A DNA stretch of 64,000 bases from Strongylocentrotus purpuratus (taxonomy: Eukaryota; Echinodermata; Echinoidea; Camarodonta; Strongylocentrotidae): contig NW_022145594.1 in NCBI RefSeq assembly GCF_000002235.5, positions 21,817,890 through 21,881,889 of the forward strand, read 5' to 3'. Of this stretch, positions 33,373 through 44,346 are shown one piece after another; the first letter of the stretch is position 1, and every line of letters begins with the position of its first letter. The position numbers and the translations under genes were made by a program. The notes below the pieces were generated by a model, which worked only from the letters and a program-made list of their open reading frames with translations, made no database searches and was not told the DNA's origin.

Positions 33373-34176
33373 TCAAATTAAGTCCAAGTCCTCTTCACAG
33401 GTGATGAGTTTTTTCATAGTCTTTCCCCCAGACGCAGGGAGTAGGGCAATGACCCTACCGTCTGACGTCCAGGCAGACAGAACCTTCGCACAGTCTTTTG
33501 TTTTTCGTAAGAGGGCAGCATTTGCCTTTGTCAGATCTTCGTCAATACCAAGTTTTTTTCCTTTGAGTTCGCGACGGTTTAGAATTATTGACCTCCGCAT
33601 GCGATAGCTCACGAACTTCACAATTATAGGGCGTGGGCTGGGATCCTTGGAGTCCTTGGGATTGGGAGTGGCAGTGCGCGTTGACGATCGGGTTTTCACC
33701 CCTTCTTGAGCATTGGCCCCCTCCTTTTTCTTGAAAGAGATGCGATGCGAACGCTCAATGTCTCCATTGTTAATTGGGATCTTTAGTTTGTCGTTCACAA
33801 TCTCTCGGATTAAGTCATCCGTGTTTTCGTTCGTAGATTCCGGCACACCATAGAAACGGAGGCAATTACGTCTAGAGTACTGTTCTTGTGCATTGAGTTC
33901 CCTTGTAAGAGTTTCCACTTTGTTTTGTTTTCTTTCTAGGTCTTTGTGAAAGTGATCGATATTTTTCGACAGAGAATCGACCTTGTTCTCCAAAACCATA
34001 ATCCTTGCTTCATGGGCGTCGAGACGACCCATGATTAGGCCTATTTCCTTTTGTACGCCTTCACGCACTGCTTGGCGAATTGTTTTCAAGAAAAGCTCTC
34101 CTTTGATAAAGGAATTGATTGCATTTTCGGCAATGTTGTCGACATTGTTCGGTGTGATGGTAGATTGTGAGTACAT
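33373..34176 (-). CDS. LINE ORF1 protein (RNA-binding, coiled coil)
   Basis: 267 residues. Residues 30-105 form a heptad-rich coiled coil (RLDAHEARIMVLENKVDSLS... to EQYSRR). Then comes NCLRFYGVPESTNENTDD, an RRM-like segment, then ERSHRI, a Thr/Ser/Pro/Lys linker, and RPIIVKFVSYRMRRSIILNR with KKLGIDEDLTKAN. This layout matches L1-type ORF1 proteins of animal LINEs: a trimerising coiled coil, an RRM and a C-terminal domain that coat the element's RNA. ATG is at 34174-34176 and the frame is intact. Confidence 0.85.
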   Translation of the reverse strand: MYSQSTITPNNVDNIAENAINSFIKGELFLKTIRQAVREGVQKEIGLIMGRLDAHEARIMVLENKVDSLSKNIDHFHKDLERKQNKVETLTRELNAQEQYSRRNCLRFYGVPESTNENTDDLIREIVNDKLKIPINNGDIERSHRISFKKKEGANAQEGVKTRSSTRTATPNPKDSKDPSPRPIIVKFVSYRMRRSIILNRRELKGKKLGIDEDLTKANAALLRKTKDCAKVLSAWTSDGRVIALLPASGGKTMKKLITCEEDLDLI

Positions 34177-34822
34177 GATAAAATGTAAAAAAACAGGTCG
34201 ACCACGTAGAAAATGGCGTGATAAGAACCACGGAATTCAAATAAATCTTGTTTTATCAAACAGTTTTAATGTTGATGATGCGTGATGGTAATAACCAATA
34301 TATAATTCAGTATTTATAAACTTCTCGTCGTTGAGCTTTGAAATGTTATCAGATCATAAATACAAAATACCTACTCACAAGTCCATCTCAAAGTTCCACA
34401 TTTTCATTTCCAAGTGTTATTGATGCATTCCAGAATAACGTCTAAGAGCAATATATATTACAGCATGATGATAATGATGCTGACAATCGAAGAGGAACTG
34501 ATCCAATAACGTAGTTCAATCGCGTGAGATATATATATACTCCGAACTGTATATCCGTATGTGGGACTAAGCACATTTGTGTATGTCACCCGATAGTTCA
34601 ATGTCATCGCAGAGCGCTCAAAAACACTCAAAAGCACAACAGAATTCCAACACAAACTTCACCACCAGAATATATATGTGTTCCACATATATGTCTTATC
34701 TGTCTAGAAAGTAATTCAAGCTGTTTAAATGCCCATATGGGGGTATTTAAGGGCAGAGAAACTTGTTACAACGTGAAAGAGTCGGATAGTACAGGCGCTC
34801 GCGTATGATCATCTAACTAATT
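34177..34822 (-). promoter_or_regulatory. LINE 5' UTR / probable internal promoter region
   Basis: About 645 bp between the array junction and ORF1. It has ACATATATGTGTTCC-type repeats and an irregular TATATA stretch (about 34530-34690). LINEs carry their promoter here. No specific element can be named from sequence alone. Confidence 0.4.
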
Positions 34823-35444
34823 CATAGCATACATGGGCAAAAACATGCCTATACAAAATCCATTGTAGCGCTTAAGGATGCAAAGTGATCCCAATTTTGT
34901 TTTCATATTTTGATAGAGTATGAATTGGAGATATGATTTCATGTCTCATTTGACCCTCAATTAACTCATGACGTCATCACAATGGCCTCCAAACTCAAAA
35001 TTTCAATTTGCATATTATGACGTCAGCATATTTCTGGAAAAGTGACTGTATCTCTGTAAATATTGATCGATTTTCTTCCAAATTTTGATATGATCTACCT
35101 GAGACAATTTTCTACAAAGGCAGTCACCACAATATTTTATTTTGACAAAGGTATCATGGCGTATTTTTGCGATTAAAGGTGGCATGTCAATTTTTCACAT
35201 TCTGCGTGTATTCTCTATGGGACATGACTTTTTCTCAAAACTGGATTCTACATCCTGTCTTTTGCGAGCAATATCTCCGTCGTTTTAGCTGTGTTTTCGC
35301 TGAGCTTTGAGTATGATGTAGCTGAGAGAATAAGCTATCACAAGTGTGCCCTTTATTTTCGATCAGATGCCGGGATCATGCTCATATTTCACTTACAAAG
35401 TGGGATTTGTGAATTCTATTTTCCGTTTACGTGTAATCTCTATG

Positions 35445-35519
35445 GGAAATGTTTTGGCATATCGGTAACGCGCTTGACTTCCGACCTCGAGGTCCCTGGT
35501 TCGAGACCGGGAGTTTCCA
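35445..35519 (+). other. tRNA-like module in family C, compensatory acceptor change
   Basis: The acceptor reads GGAAA with TTTCC, both sides changed from the GGAGA/TCTCC of the type copy. The B box has one change (GGTTCGAGACC). Eight T follow. Confidence 0.6.
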
Positions 35520-35622
35520 ACAATTTTTTTTCTTCACTTTTTTTTTCTTTTTTGACTTTTCAATGATCATAACATTGAAAACAGACCACCTAATTCGTCC
35601 CCATGACGAATTAAATTTCTAG

Positions 35623-37021
35623 TTATTATTTATTATTCTTTATTTTTATTTATTGTTCCCACTTTTTTGTGAACAGGATAACTCAAGATAGGTTTAATCA
35701 ATTTCGTTCAATTTTGGCACAGTCATAGGTCATTGTCATGAGACGTCAGTGTAACATTTTCAAGGTCATCAAGTCTTCATGACGTCATCCAGGCGCCATT
35801 TTGTGTTTTTTGGGGTACTTTTTACTCATGATCATATCTTCATAACGAAAAGGCATTTCTCATTCATTTTTATCATGATTAAGGTCAATATCCGTCCGGT
35901 CAATTTCAAGTCAGAAAACGCACGCGCATGCGTACGTCCGCGCGTCAGCGCGCGCGCAAAAAATAAAAATGCTCAAAATCGTCCTAAATTCATTTTGCAT
36001 ACGTTTCAGGCCATTCTAGGCATTTTGCAAAAAAACGCGCGCACGCACATGCGCGCGCGTTTTCGCGCGTACTGGTATTTTTCAACATAGAATCGCCAAA
36101 TTTTCTCTGTCATCATATTTGGCACATTTTTCCAAGCATTTTGATACCTTGTTCACCTTTTTCTGCCCATTAATAACGGAATGAGCGTCCGTTTAAGATA
36201 ATGTCTGTGCGTGCGAGCTCTTGTAATACATAGCATACATGGGCAAAAACATGCCTATACAAAATCCATTGTAGCGCTTTAGGATGCAAGATGAACCCAA
36301 TTTTGTTTTCATATTTTGATAGAGTATGAATTGGAGATATGATTTCATGTCTCATTTGATCCTCAATTGACTCATGACGTCATCATAATGGCCTCCGAAC
36401 TCAAAATTTCAATTTGCATATTATGACGTCATCATATTTTTGGAAAATTGATTGTATCTCTGTAAATATTGATCAATTTTCATCCACATTTTGATATGTT
36501 TTAGCTGAGACAATTCTCTACAGAGGCAGTTTTCACGAATTTTCATTTTGACGAAAGCATCATGGCGTATTTTTGCGATTAAAGGAGGCATGTCAATTTT
36601 TTACATTTTGCGTGTATGGGACATGACTTTTTCTGAAAACTGGATTCTACATTCCCGTCTTTCACGAGCAATATCTCCGTCGTCTCAGCTTCGTTTTCGT
36701 TGAGCATCGAGTATGTTGTAGCTGAGACAATAAGCTATCACAAGTGCGCCATTTATTTCTCGATCAGATGCCGGGATCATACTCATATTTCACTTGCAAA
36801 GTGGGATTTGAGAATTTCATTTTCCGTTTACGTGTAATCGCTATGGGAAATGTTTTGGTATATCGGTAACGCACTTGACTTCGGACCTCGAGATCCCTGG
36901 TTCGAGTCCGGGAGTCTCCAACAATTTTTTTTCTTCATTTTTTTTCTTTTTTGACTTTTCAATGATCATAAAATTGAAAACAGACCACCTAATTCGTCCC
37001 CATGACGAATTAAATTTCTAG
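35623..37021 (+). mobile_element. Family C element remainder (body and 3' end)
   Basis: Starts in T-rich TATTATTCTTTATTTTT directly after the CTAG of the nested C element, without a 5' hairpin. It ends with AACAGACCACCT, hairpin and CTAG at 37018-37021. It pairs with the 5' end at 29002. The tRNA-like module is at 36846. Confidence 0.8.
36846..36920 (+). other. tRNA-like module in family C
   Basis: GGAAA faces TCTCC, giving one A-C mismatch in the acceptor. A and B boxes are intact and eight T follow. It sits close to the C-family 3' end. Confidence 0.6.
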
Positions 37022-38397
37022 TTTTATTTTTATTTTTCCTCGAATTTGTTCGCAGGATATCTCAAGATTGCATAAAGCTATTGTCATGAATCTTTCAATG
37101 ATGATAGATCTTAGTCTAACTTAGAACTGCGTGACTTTTCAAAGACTCAAATGCATTATGACGTCATCTAGGCGCCATTTTGTGAAAATCTACTTATGAT
37201 CATATCTTCATAACGGAAAGTAATTTTTCATTCATATTCATCATGATTAAGATCAATATCCGTCGGGTCAATTTCAGGTCAATAAACGTGCGCAAATACG
37301 CGCGAGCGCTTTCGTCCGCGCGTTTACGCGCGCGCAAAAATTAAAAATGCTCTATATCATCCCAAATTTTTTTTGCATACGTTTCAGGCCATTATAAGCA
37401 TTTCATAAAAAATCGCGCAAAACACACATTTTTGCACGTTTTCGTTTGTCACGGCCGAACGAAAAATAATTCCTTGTATATTTGTTTTGACAGAATATTC
37501 CTCATATTTTTCTGAACAATTTGATACCATGTTCATCTCTTTATCACTATAAATAACGGAATGAGCGTCCGTTCAAGAAAAATATCCGTGCGCGCGAGCT
37601 CATGTATTACATAGCACATATGGGCAAAAACATGCCTATAAAAAGTGCATCGGGGTGAATAAGGACTGCCATTTTTTTTCATATTTAGATAGAGTATGAG
37701 TCAGAGATATGATTTCATATCTCATTTGGCCATTCAATACATCTTGACGTCATCATAATGGCCTTGGAAGTCAAAATACAAAATTGCATATTATGACGTC
37801 ATTATATTTATGGAAAATTCGGTGTATTTCTCATAATATTGACTGATTTTCTTCCAAATTTCGGTATCTTGTAGGTGAGGCAATTGCCTTCAAGATAAAT
37901 ACACATTATTTTTTATTTCATTGATGTCATCATAGTACAAAATTCAATTAAAGGCCACATTTCAGAATTTTCTTAATTTGCGTGTTATGCCTAAGGAAGG
38001 TGAATTTCGTTCACATCATGAATCTTCATGACATTGATCTTTGAGCACTATCTAGCTTATGAGTACTCTATGTTCTTCCCAATTTTAATACGGTGTAGCT
38101 AATAAATTATCTACAATATTGACGTACATCATTTATCATTTCGATGACATCATCTTAGTGAAAATTTCAATTAAAGGCGACATGTCAGAATTTTCTTAGT
38201 AAGCGTGTTAGGCGACTTTTTCTGAAATCCTGATTCTACAAATCTCAATCGAATACCTGAAGGGGGCGCTATACCACTCTTAATCATGGTCTTTATCGTA
38301 TTTATGATCATTATCATTAGATCATCATCGGCACACTTTCATGATAACAAAATAGCACGTATCACCTAATTCGTCAAAGTGACGAATTAAAGTCTAG
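37022..38397 (+). mobile_element. Family A element remainder, short form
   Basis: A body without 5' hairpin, opening TTTTATTTTTATTTTTCCTC. It contains three diverged copies of the internal 200-250 bp repeat and GAATACCTGAAGGGGGCGCT. It ends ACGTATCACCT, hairpin and CTAG (38394-38397). It lacks the tRNA-like module, like the unit at 24288. Likely partner of the 5' end at 27813. Confidence 0.7.
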
Positions 38398-38399
38398 TT

Positions 38400-38522
38400 A
38401 GGTGATACGTACGTAGACGTATCACCTTTTGATTTCGTCAAGATTTTTATTAGGTGATACGTACGTAGACGTATCACCTTTTGATTTCGTCAAGATTTTT
38501 ATTATTTATTTATTTATTTATC
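38400..38522 (+). mobile_element. Two stacked family A 5' ends
   Basis: Hairpins at 38400 and 38452 (AGGTGATACGTACGTAGACG, then TATCACCT) with TTTTGATTTCGTCAAG after each. The second is followed by TTATT repeats and a B element. One probably continues as the A body at 42248-44208. The other is not closed in the window. Confidence 0.7.
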
Positions 38523-39849
38523 AGGTGGGCTGTATAACGTACAGACCACCTTATAATTTCGTTAGAATTGCCTTTATTTATTTATTATCAGGTGGGCTGT
38601 ATAACGTACAGACCACCTTATAATTTCGTTAGAATTGCCTTTATTTATTTATTTATTTATTATTTATTTTTCTTATTTCTAACCACTTTTTTGTTGGCAG
38701 GATAACGTGAAAATGGCTCAATCAAAAGCCTTGAAATTTAGCACACATATGTATAGGCATATGTACAAAGCACAATAACGTTTTCAACATTAAACATTAC
38801 TGATGACGTCATCTAGGCGCCATTTTGTAAAATTTTACGAAAATCAACTTATGATCATATCTTCATAACCAAAAGTTATTTCTCATTCATATTTATCATG
38901 ATCAAGGTCAATATCCGTCCGGTCAATTTCAGGTCAAAGAACGCGCGCGTGCGCGTACGTCCGCGCGTCAATGCGCGCGCAAAATTTTAAAATGTTAAAA
39001 ATCGTCTCAAAATCATTTTGCATACGTTTGAGGCCATTTTAAGCATTTTATAAAAAATCGCGCACACGCACATGCGCGCGCGTTTTCGCGCGTAAAACTA
39101 TTACACAACATAGAATCGCCATTTTTTTTTCTTCATAATATTCTACATATTTTTACAAACAAATAGATGCCATGGTTGTTTCTGTATGACTATTAAAAAC
39201 GGAATGATCGACCGTTAAACAAAATTTCCGTGCGCGCGAGCTCTTGTAATACATAGCATATATGGGCAAAAACATGCCTATACAAAATACATTGTAGCTC
39301 TTTAGAATGCAAGGTGACGCCAATTTTTTTCATATTTTAATAGAGTATGATTCGGAGATATTTGTTCATGTCTCATTTGATCCTCAATTAACTCATGACG
39401 TCATCATAATGGCCTCCGAACTCAAAATTCCAATTTGCATATTATGACGTCAGCATATTTATAGAAAATTGATTGTATCTCTGTAAATATTGATCGATTT
39501 TCTTCCAAATTTTGATACGTTCTAGCTGAGACAATTTTCTACAGATGCAGTTCTAATTATTCTTTATTTTGACAAAGGCATCATGGCGTATTTTTGCGAT
39601 TAAAGGAGGCATGTCAATTTTTCACATTTAGCGTGTATTCTCTATGGGACATGACTTTTTTTCAAAACTCGATTCTACATTCCCGTCTTTCGCGAGCAAT
39701 ATCTACGTCGTTTTAGCTTCGTTTACGCTGTACTTCGAGTTTGTTGTAGCTGAGACGATAAGATATCTCAAATGTGCCCTTCATTTTGTCTCAAATTTTA
39801 GTTGGACCAGCCCACCTATACTTGTTCCAAACAAGTATTACAAATCTAG
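38523..39849 (+). mobile_element. Stacked family B 5' end and complete nested B element
   Basis: The first B hairpin is at 38523. An identical one at 38590 sits in its TTATT stretch and runs to the 3' end CAGCCCACCT, ATACTTGT/ACAAGTAT, CTAG at 39846-39849. There is no tRNA-like module. Confidence 0.75.
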
Positions 39850-41038
39850 TATATTTTTCTTATTTCTAACCACTTTTTTGTTGGCAAGATAACTTGGAAA
39901 TGGCTCAATCAAATAATTTGAAATTTGGCACACATATGTATAGGCATATGTACAAAGCACAATAACGTTTTCAACATTGACCTTCACTGATGACGTCATC
40001 TAGGCGCCATTTTGTAAAATTTTACGAAAATCAACTCATGACCATATCTTCATAACCAAAGGTTATTTCATATTCATATTTATCATGATCAAGGTCAATA
40101 TCCGTCCGGTCAATTGCAGATCAAAAAACGCGCGCGTGCGCGTACCTCCGCGCGTCAATACGCGCGCAAAATATTAAAATGCTCAAAATCGTCTCAAAAT
40201 CATTTTGCATACGTTTTAGGCCATTCTAAGCATTTTATAAAAAATCGCGCACACGCGCATGCGCGCGCGTTTTCGCGCGTAAAACTATTACACAACATAG
40301 AATCGCAATTTTTTTCTTTCATAATATTCCACATATTTTTACAAACAATTTAATACCATGTTTGTCTCTTTATGACTATTAATAACGGAATGATTGACCT
40401 TTTAACATAAATTTCTGTGCGTGCGAGCTCTTGTATTACATAGAATATATGGACAAAAACATGCCTACACAAAATCCATTGTAGCTCTTTAGGATGCAAG
40501 GTCACCCTAATTCTTTTTTCAAATTGTGATAGAATATAAATTGGAGATATGATTTCATGTCTTATTTTACCCTCAATTAACACATGACGTCATCATAATG
40601 GCCTCCGAACTCAAAATTTCAATTTGCATATTATGTTGTCATCGTATTTTTGGAAAATTGATAGTATCTCTCTTAATATTGATCAATTTTCTTCCAAAAT
40701 TGTATATGTTTTAGCTGAGACAATGTTCTACAAATGCACTGTTCACAATTTTTAATTTTGACAAAAGCATCATGGCGTAATTTTGCGATTAAAGGAGGAA
40801 TGTCAATTTTTCACATTTTGCGTGTATTCTCTATGGGACATGAGTTTTTCTCAGAACTGGATTCTACATTTCCGTCTTTTGCGAGCAATATCTCCGTCGT
40901 TTTAGCTTCATTTACGCTGAACTTCGAGTATGTTGTAGCTGAGACAATTAGCTATCTCAAATGTGCCATTCATTTTGTCTTAAGTTTTAGTTGGACCAGC
41001 CCACCTATACTTGTTCCAAACAAGTATTACAAATCTAG
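39850..41038 (+). mobile_element. Family B body and 3' end without 5' hairpin
   Basis: Begins ATATTTTTCTTATTTCTAAC right after the preceding CTAG and ends in a full B 3' end. It pairs best with the 5' end at 38523. Confidence 0.7.
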
Positions 41039-42247
41039 TTTATTATTTATTATTTATATATTTTTCTTATTTCTAACCACTTTTTTGTTGGCAAGATAAC
41101 TTGGAAATGGCTCAATCAAATAATTTGAAATTTGGCACACATATGTATAGGCATATGTACAAAGCACAATAACGTTTTCAACATTGACCTTCACTGATAA
41201 CGTCATCTAGGCGCCATTTTGTAAAATTTTACGAAAATCAACTCCTGATCATATCTTCATAACCAAAAGGTATTTCTGATTCATATTTATCATGATCAGG
41301 GTCAATATCCGTCCGGTCAATTTCAGGTCAAATAACGCGCGCGTGCGCGTACGTCCGCGCGTCAATGCGCGCGCAAAATTTTGAAATGCTCAAAATCGTC
41401 TCAAAATCATTTTGCATACGTTTTAGGCCATTCTATGCATTTTTTTAAAAATCGCGCACACGCGCATGCGCGCGCGTTTTCGCGCGTAAAACTATTAGAC
41501 ACCATAGAATCGCCATTTTTTTTCTTTCATAATATTCCACATATTCTTACAAACAAATTGATACCATGTTTGTCTCTTTATGACTATAAATAATTGAATA
41601 ATCGACCGTTTAACATAAATTTCAATGCGCGCGAGCTCTTGTAATACATAGCATATATGGGCAAAAACATGCCTATGCAAAATCCATTATAGCTCTTTAG
41701 GATGTAAGGTGACCCCAATTTTTTTTTCATATTTTGAGCGAGTATGAATCAGAGATATGATTTCATGTCTCATTTGACCCTCAATTAACTCATGACGTCA
41801 TCATAATGGCCTCCGAACTCAAAATTTCAATTTGCCTATTATGACGTCAGCATTTTTTTGGAAAATTGATTGTATCTTTCTAAAAATTGATTAATTTTCT
41901 TTAAAATTTTGATATGTTCTAGCTGAGACAATTCTCTACAAATCCAGTTGTCACAATTTTTCATTTTGACAAAGGCATCATGGCGTATTTTTGCGATTAA
42001 AGGAGGCAAGCTAATTTTTTCACATTTTGCGTGTATTCTCTAAGGGACATGACTTTTTCTCAAAACTTGATTCTACATTCCCGTCTTTCGCGAGCAATAT
42101 CTACGTCGTTTTAGCTTCATTTACGCTGAACTCCGAATATGTTGTAGCTGAGACAAAAAGCTATTTCAAATGTACTCTTTATTTTGTCTCAATTTGTTGT
42201 TGGATCAGCCCACCTATACTTGTTCCAAACAAGTATTACAAATCTAG
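41039..42247 (+). mobile_element. Extra family B body, probably a tandem duplicate
   Basis: It has a third B 3' end but no spare B 5' end. Its first 200 bp match 39850-40050 almost exactly (TTGGCAAGATAACTTGGAAA is unique to these two), which points to duplication of the preceding 1.2-kb unit by unequal exchange. Confidence 0.65.
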
Positions 42248-44208
42248 TTTATTATTATTCTTCCTCGAATTTGTTCGCAGGATATCTCAAGACTGAACGA
42301 AGCCATTGTTATGAATCTTTCAATGATGATAGATCTTAGTCTAACTTAGAACTGCGTGAATTTTCAAAGACTCAAAGTTATCGTGACGTCATCCAGGCGC
42401 CATTTTGTGAAACTCAACTAATGATCATATCTTCATAACGGAAAAGTATTTCTCATTCATAATTATCACGATTAAGATAAATATCCGTCCGGTCAAGTTG
42501 AGGTCAATAAAAGTGCGCAAATGCGCGCGTGCGCGTTCGTCCGCGCGTTTAAGCGCGCGCAAAAATTTAAAATGCTCCAAATCATCCCAAATTTGTTTTG
42601 CATACGTTTCAGGCCATATGGAGCATTTGATAAAAAAATTACGCACACGCGCATGCGCGCGCGTTTTCGCGCGTACTGGCATTTTGCAACATAGAATCGC
42701 CGATTTTTTTCTGTCATCATATTCGGTACATTTTTCCAAGCATTTTGATATTTTGTTCACCTTTTATTAACGCAATGAGCGTCCGTCAAAGTTGACAGCA
42801 CGCGCGGATTTGCGTGATTTTTATCCTCAATACAAGGGCAAAAAAAAGCCTATACAAAATTCATTGTAACTCTTCAGAATAGATAGAAACTTCCAATATT
42901 CTTTCATATGTGGATAGATTATGAAATGGAAATATGATTTCATGTCTCATTTGATCCTCAATTAACTCATGACGTCATCATAATGGCCTCCAAACTCAAA
43001 ATTTCAATTTGCATATTATGACGTCAGCATATTTTTGGAAAATTAATTTTATCTCTAAAAATATAGATCAATTTTCTTTTAAATGTTGATATGTTCTAGC
43101 TGAGACAATTTTCTACAAATGCAATATTCACAATTTTTATTTTTGACAAAAGTATCATGGTGTATTTTTGGGATTAAAGGAGGCATGTCAATTTTTCACA
43201 TTTTGCGTGTATTGTCTATGGGACATGACTATTTCTCAAAAATGCATTCTACATTTCCGTCTTTCGCGAGCAACATCTCCGTTTTTTTAACTTTGTTTTC
43301 GGTGAGCTTCGGATATGTTGTAGCTGAGACAATGAGCTATCTCCAATGTGTACTTCTTTTTTCGATCATATGCCGGGATCATGCTCATATTTTACTTGCA
43401 AAGTGGGATTTTAGAATTCCATTTTCGTTTACGTTTAATCGCTATGGGAAATGTTTTGGTATATCGGTAACGCACTTGACTTCCGACCTTGAGATCCCGG
43501 GTTCGAGTCCGGGTGTCTCCAACAATTTTTTCTCCACTTTTTTTTCCTTTTGACCTTTCACTGTACCATCTCCTTTGATTATTTAAACACGTAGAATCGC
43601 AAATAATGTAATAAACAACCCTATTTACTTTAGTGTTTCCCTATTTTCACTTAATCCATTACTTTTTGCGTGTAATCCCTGTGGGAGATAATTTTTTTCT
43701 CAAATCTGGATTCTACATTCCTGTCTTTTGCGAGCAATATCGCCGTTATTTCTGCTTGGATTTTGTTGATTTTTGAGTATGCTATAGCTAAGACTTTGGG
43801 CTATCTAAATCACCCCTCATTTTTTCAATAAGATGTCAGGATCCCGCTCATGATCATGATCTTCATCATGATTATCATGATCATCATTATCATAATGATG
43901 ATAATCATTTATCAATTACATTTTCATTTCTTTGAATAAGATAAAATCGTCAAAATGTGTTCTTCATGATATAAATTAGAATCAAAGGTGTAACTGGTTG
44001 CTGCGCAGGGTCAATGGTCATATTTTTCAATCTATCTCCCCTAGATCCATAATGATCAAGGGGACACAATTTAAACTTGACATATGGATAGATCTTAATG
44101 GATGAAGCATTTCATAAAATAATATGATATCGTGTAATGCATTCTTTATTATGTAAACCATTAGCATACGTATCACCTAATTCGTCAAAGTGACGAATTA
44201 AAGTCTAG
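42248..44208 (+). mobile_element. Family A body and 3' end
   Basis: No 5' hairpin. It has a tRNA-like module at 43447 and a palindromic GATCAT/ATGATAATCA microsatellite at 43855-43915. From 42420 it is nearly identical to 48537-50324 and 50640-52429. Confidence 0.8.
43447..43521 (+). other. tRNA-like module with perfect T stem
   Basis: The T stem is CCGGG/CCGGG, fully Watson-Crick where the type copy has a wobble. The copies at 49563 and 51668 are the same sequence. Six T follow. Confidence 0.6.
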
Positions 44209-44210
44209 TT

Positions 44211-44346
44211 AGGTGATACGTACGTAGACGTATCACCTTTTGATTTCGTCAAGATTTTTATTATTAGGTGATACGTACGTAGACGTATCACCTTTTGATT
44301 TCGTCAAGATTTTTATTATTTATTTATTTATTTATTATTATTTATT
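44211..44346 (+). mobile_element. Two stacked family A 5' ends
   Basis: Hairpins at 44211 and 44266 (AGGTGATACGTACGTAGACG, then TATCACCT), the second followed by TTATT repeats. The bodies that close them are at 46385 and 48360. Confidence 0.75.

Larger units (their letters stand above)
29741..34822 (-). mobile_element. Nearly full-length CR1/L2-group LINE
   Basis: The flanking C-element sequence rejoins cleanly (CTTGTAATA before, CATAGCATACATGGGC after) compared with the intact copy at 36230, so the ends are well fixed. At most a 2-bp CA duplication is present. On the minus strand the order is a 5' UTR of about 650 bp, ORF1, ORF2 and a short 3' UTR ending AAAATAAATG then AACTG repeats. One single-base insertion in ORF2 is the only break noticed, so the insertion is recent and younger than the C element around it. 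Confidence 0.9.
29063..35622 (+). mobile_element. Family C element interrupted by a LINE
   Basis: The 5' hairpin pairs AGGTGGTCTGTT with AACAGACCACCT. The 3' end is AACAGACCACCT, hairpin AATTCGTC/GACGAATT, then CTAG/T at 35619-35622. Without the LINE (29741-34822) it is about 1.48 kb. The tRNA-like module is at 35445, about 60 bp upstream of the 3' subterminal repeat. Confidence 0.85.

Noticed and set aside
42425-42770. Recurrent 70-112 aa ORFs on both strands of the CpG-rich part of each unit, Arg/Ala/Cys-rich on both strands
   Set aside because: They overlap each other on opposite strands, follow the alternating CG tracts, begin or stop differently from unit to unit, and have no recognisable domain. 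Recurrence comes from the DNA repeat.
43119-43553. A 144-aa ORF repeated identically at 49235 and 51340
   Set aside because: The three copies lie in recently duplicated units, so identity reflects the DNA. In other units the same frame is broken and it runs through the tRNA-like module.
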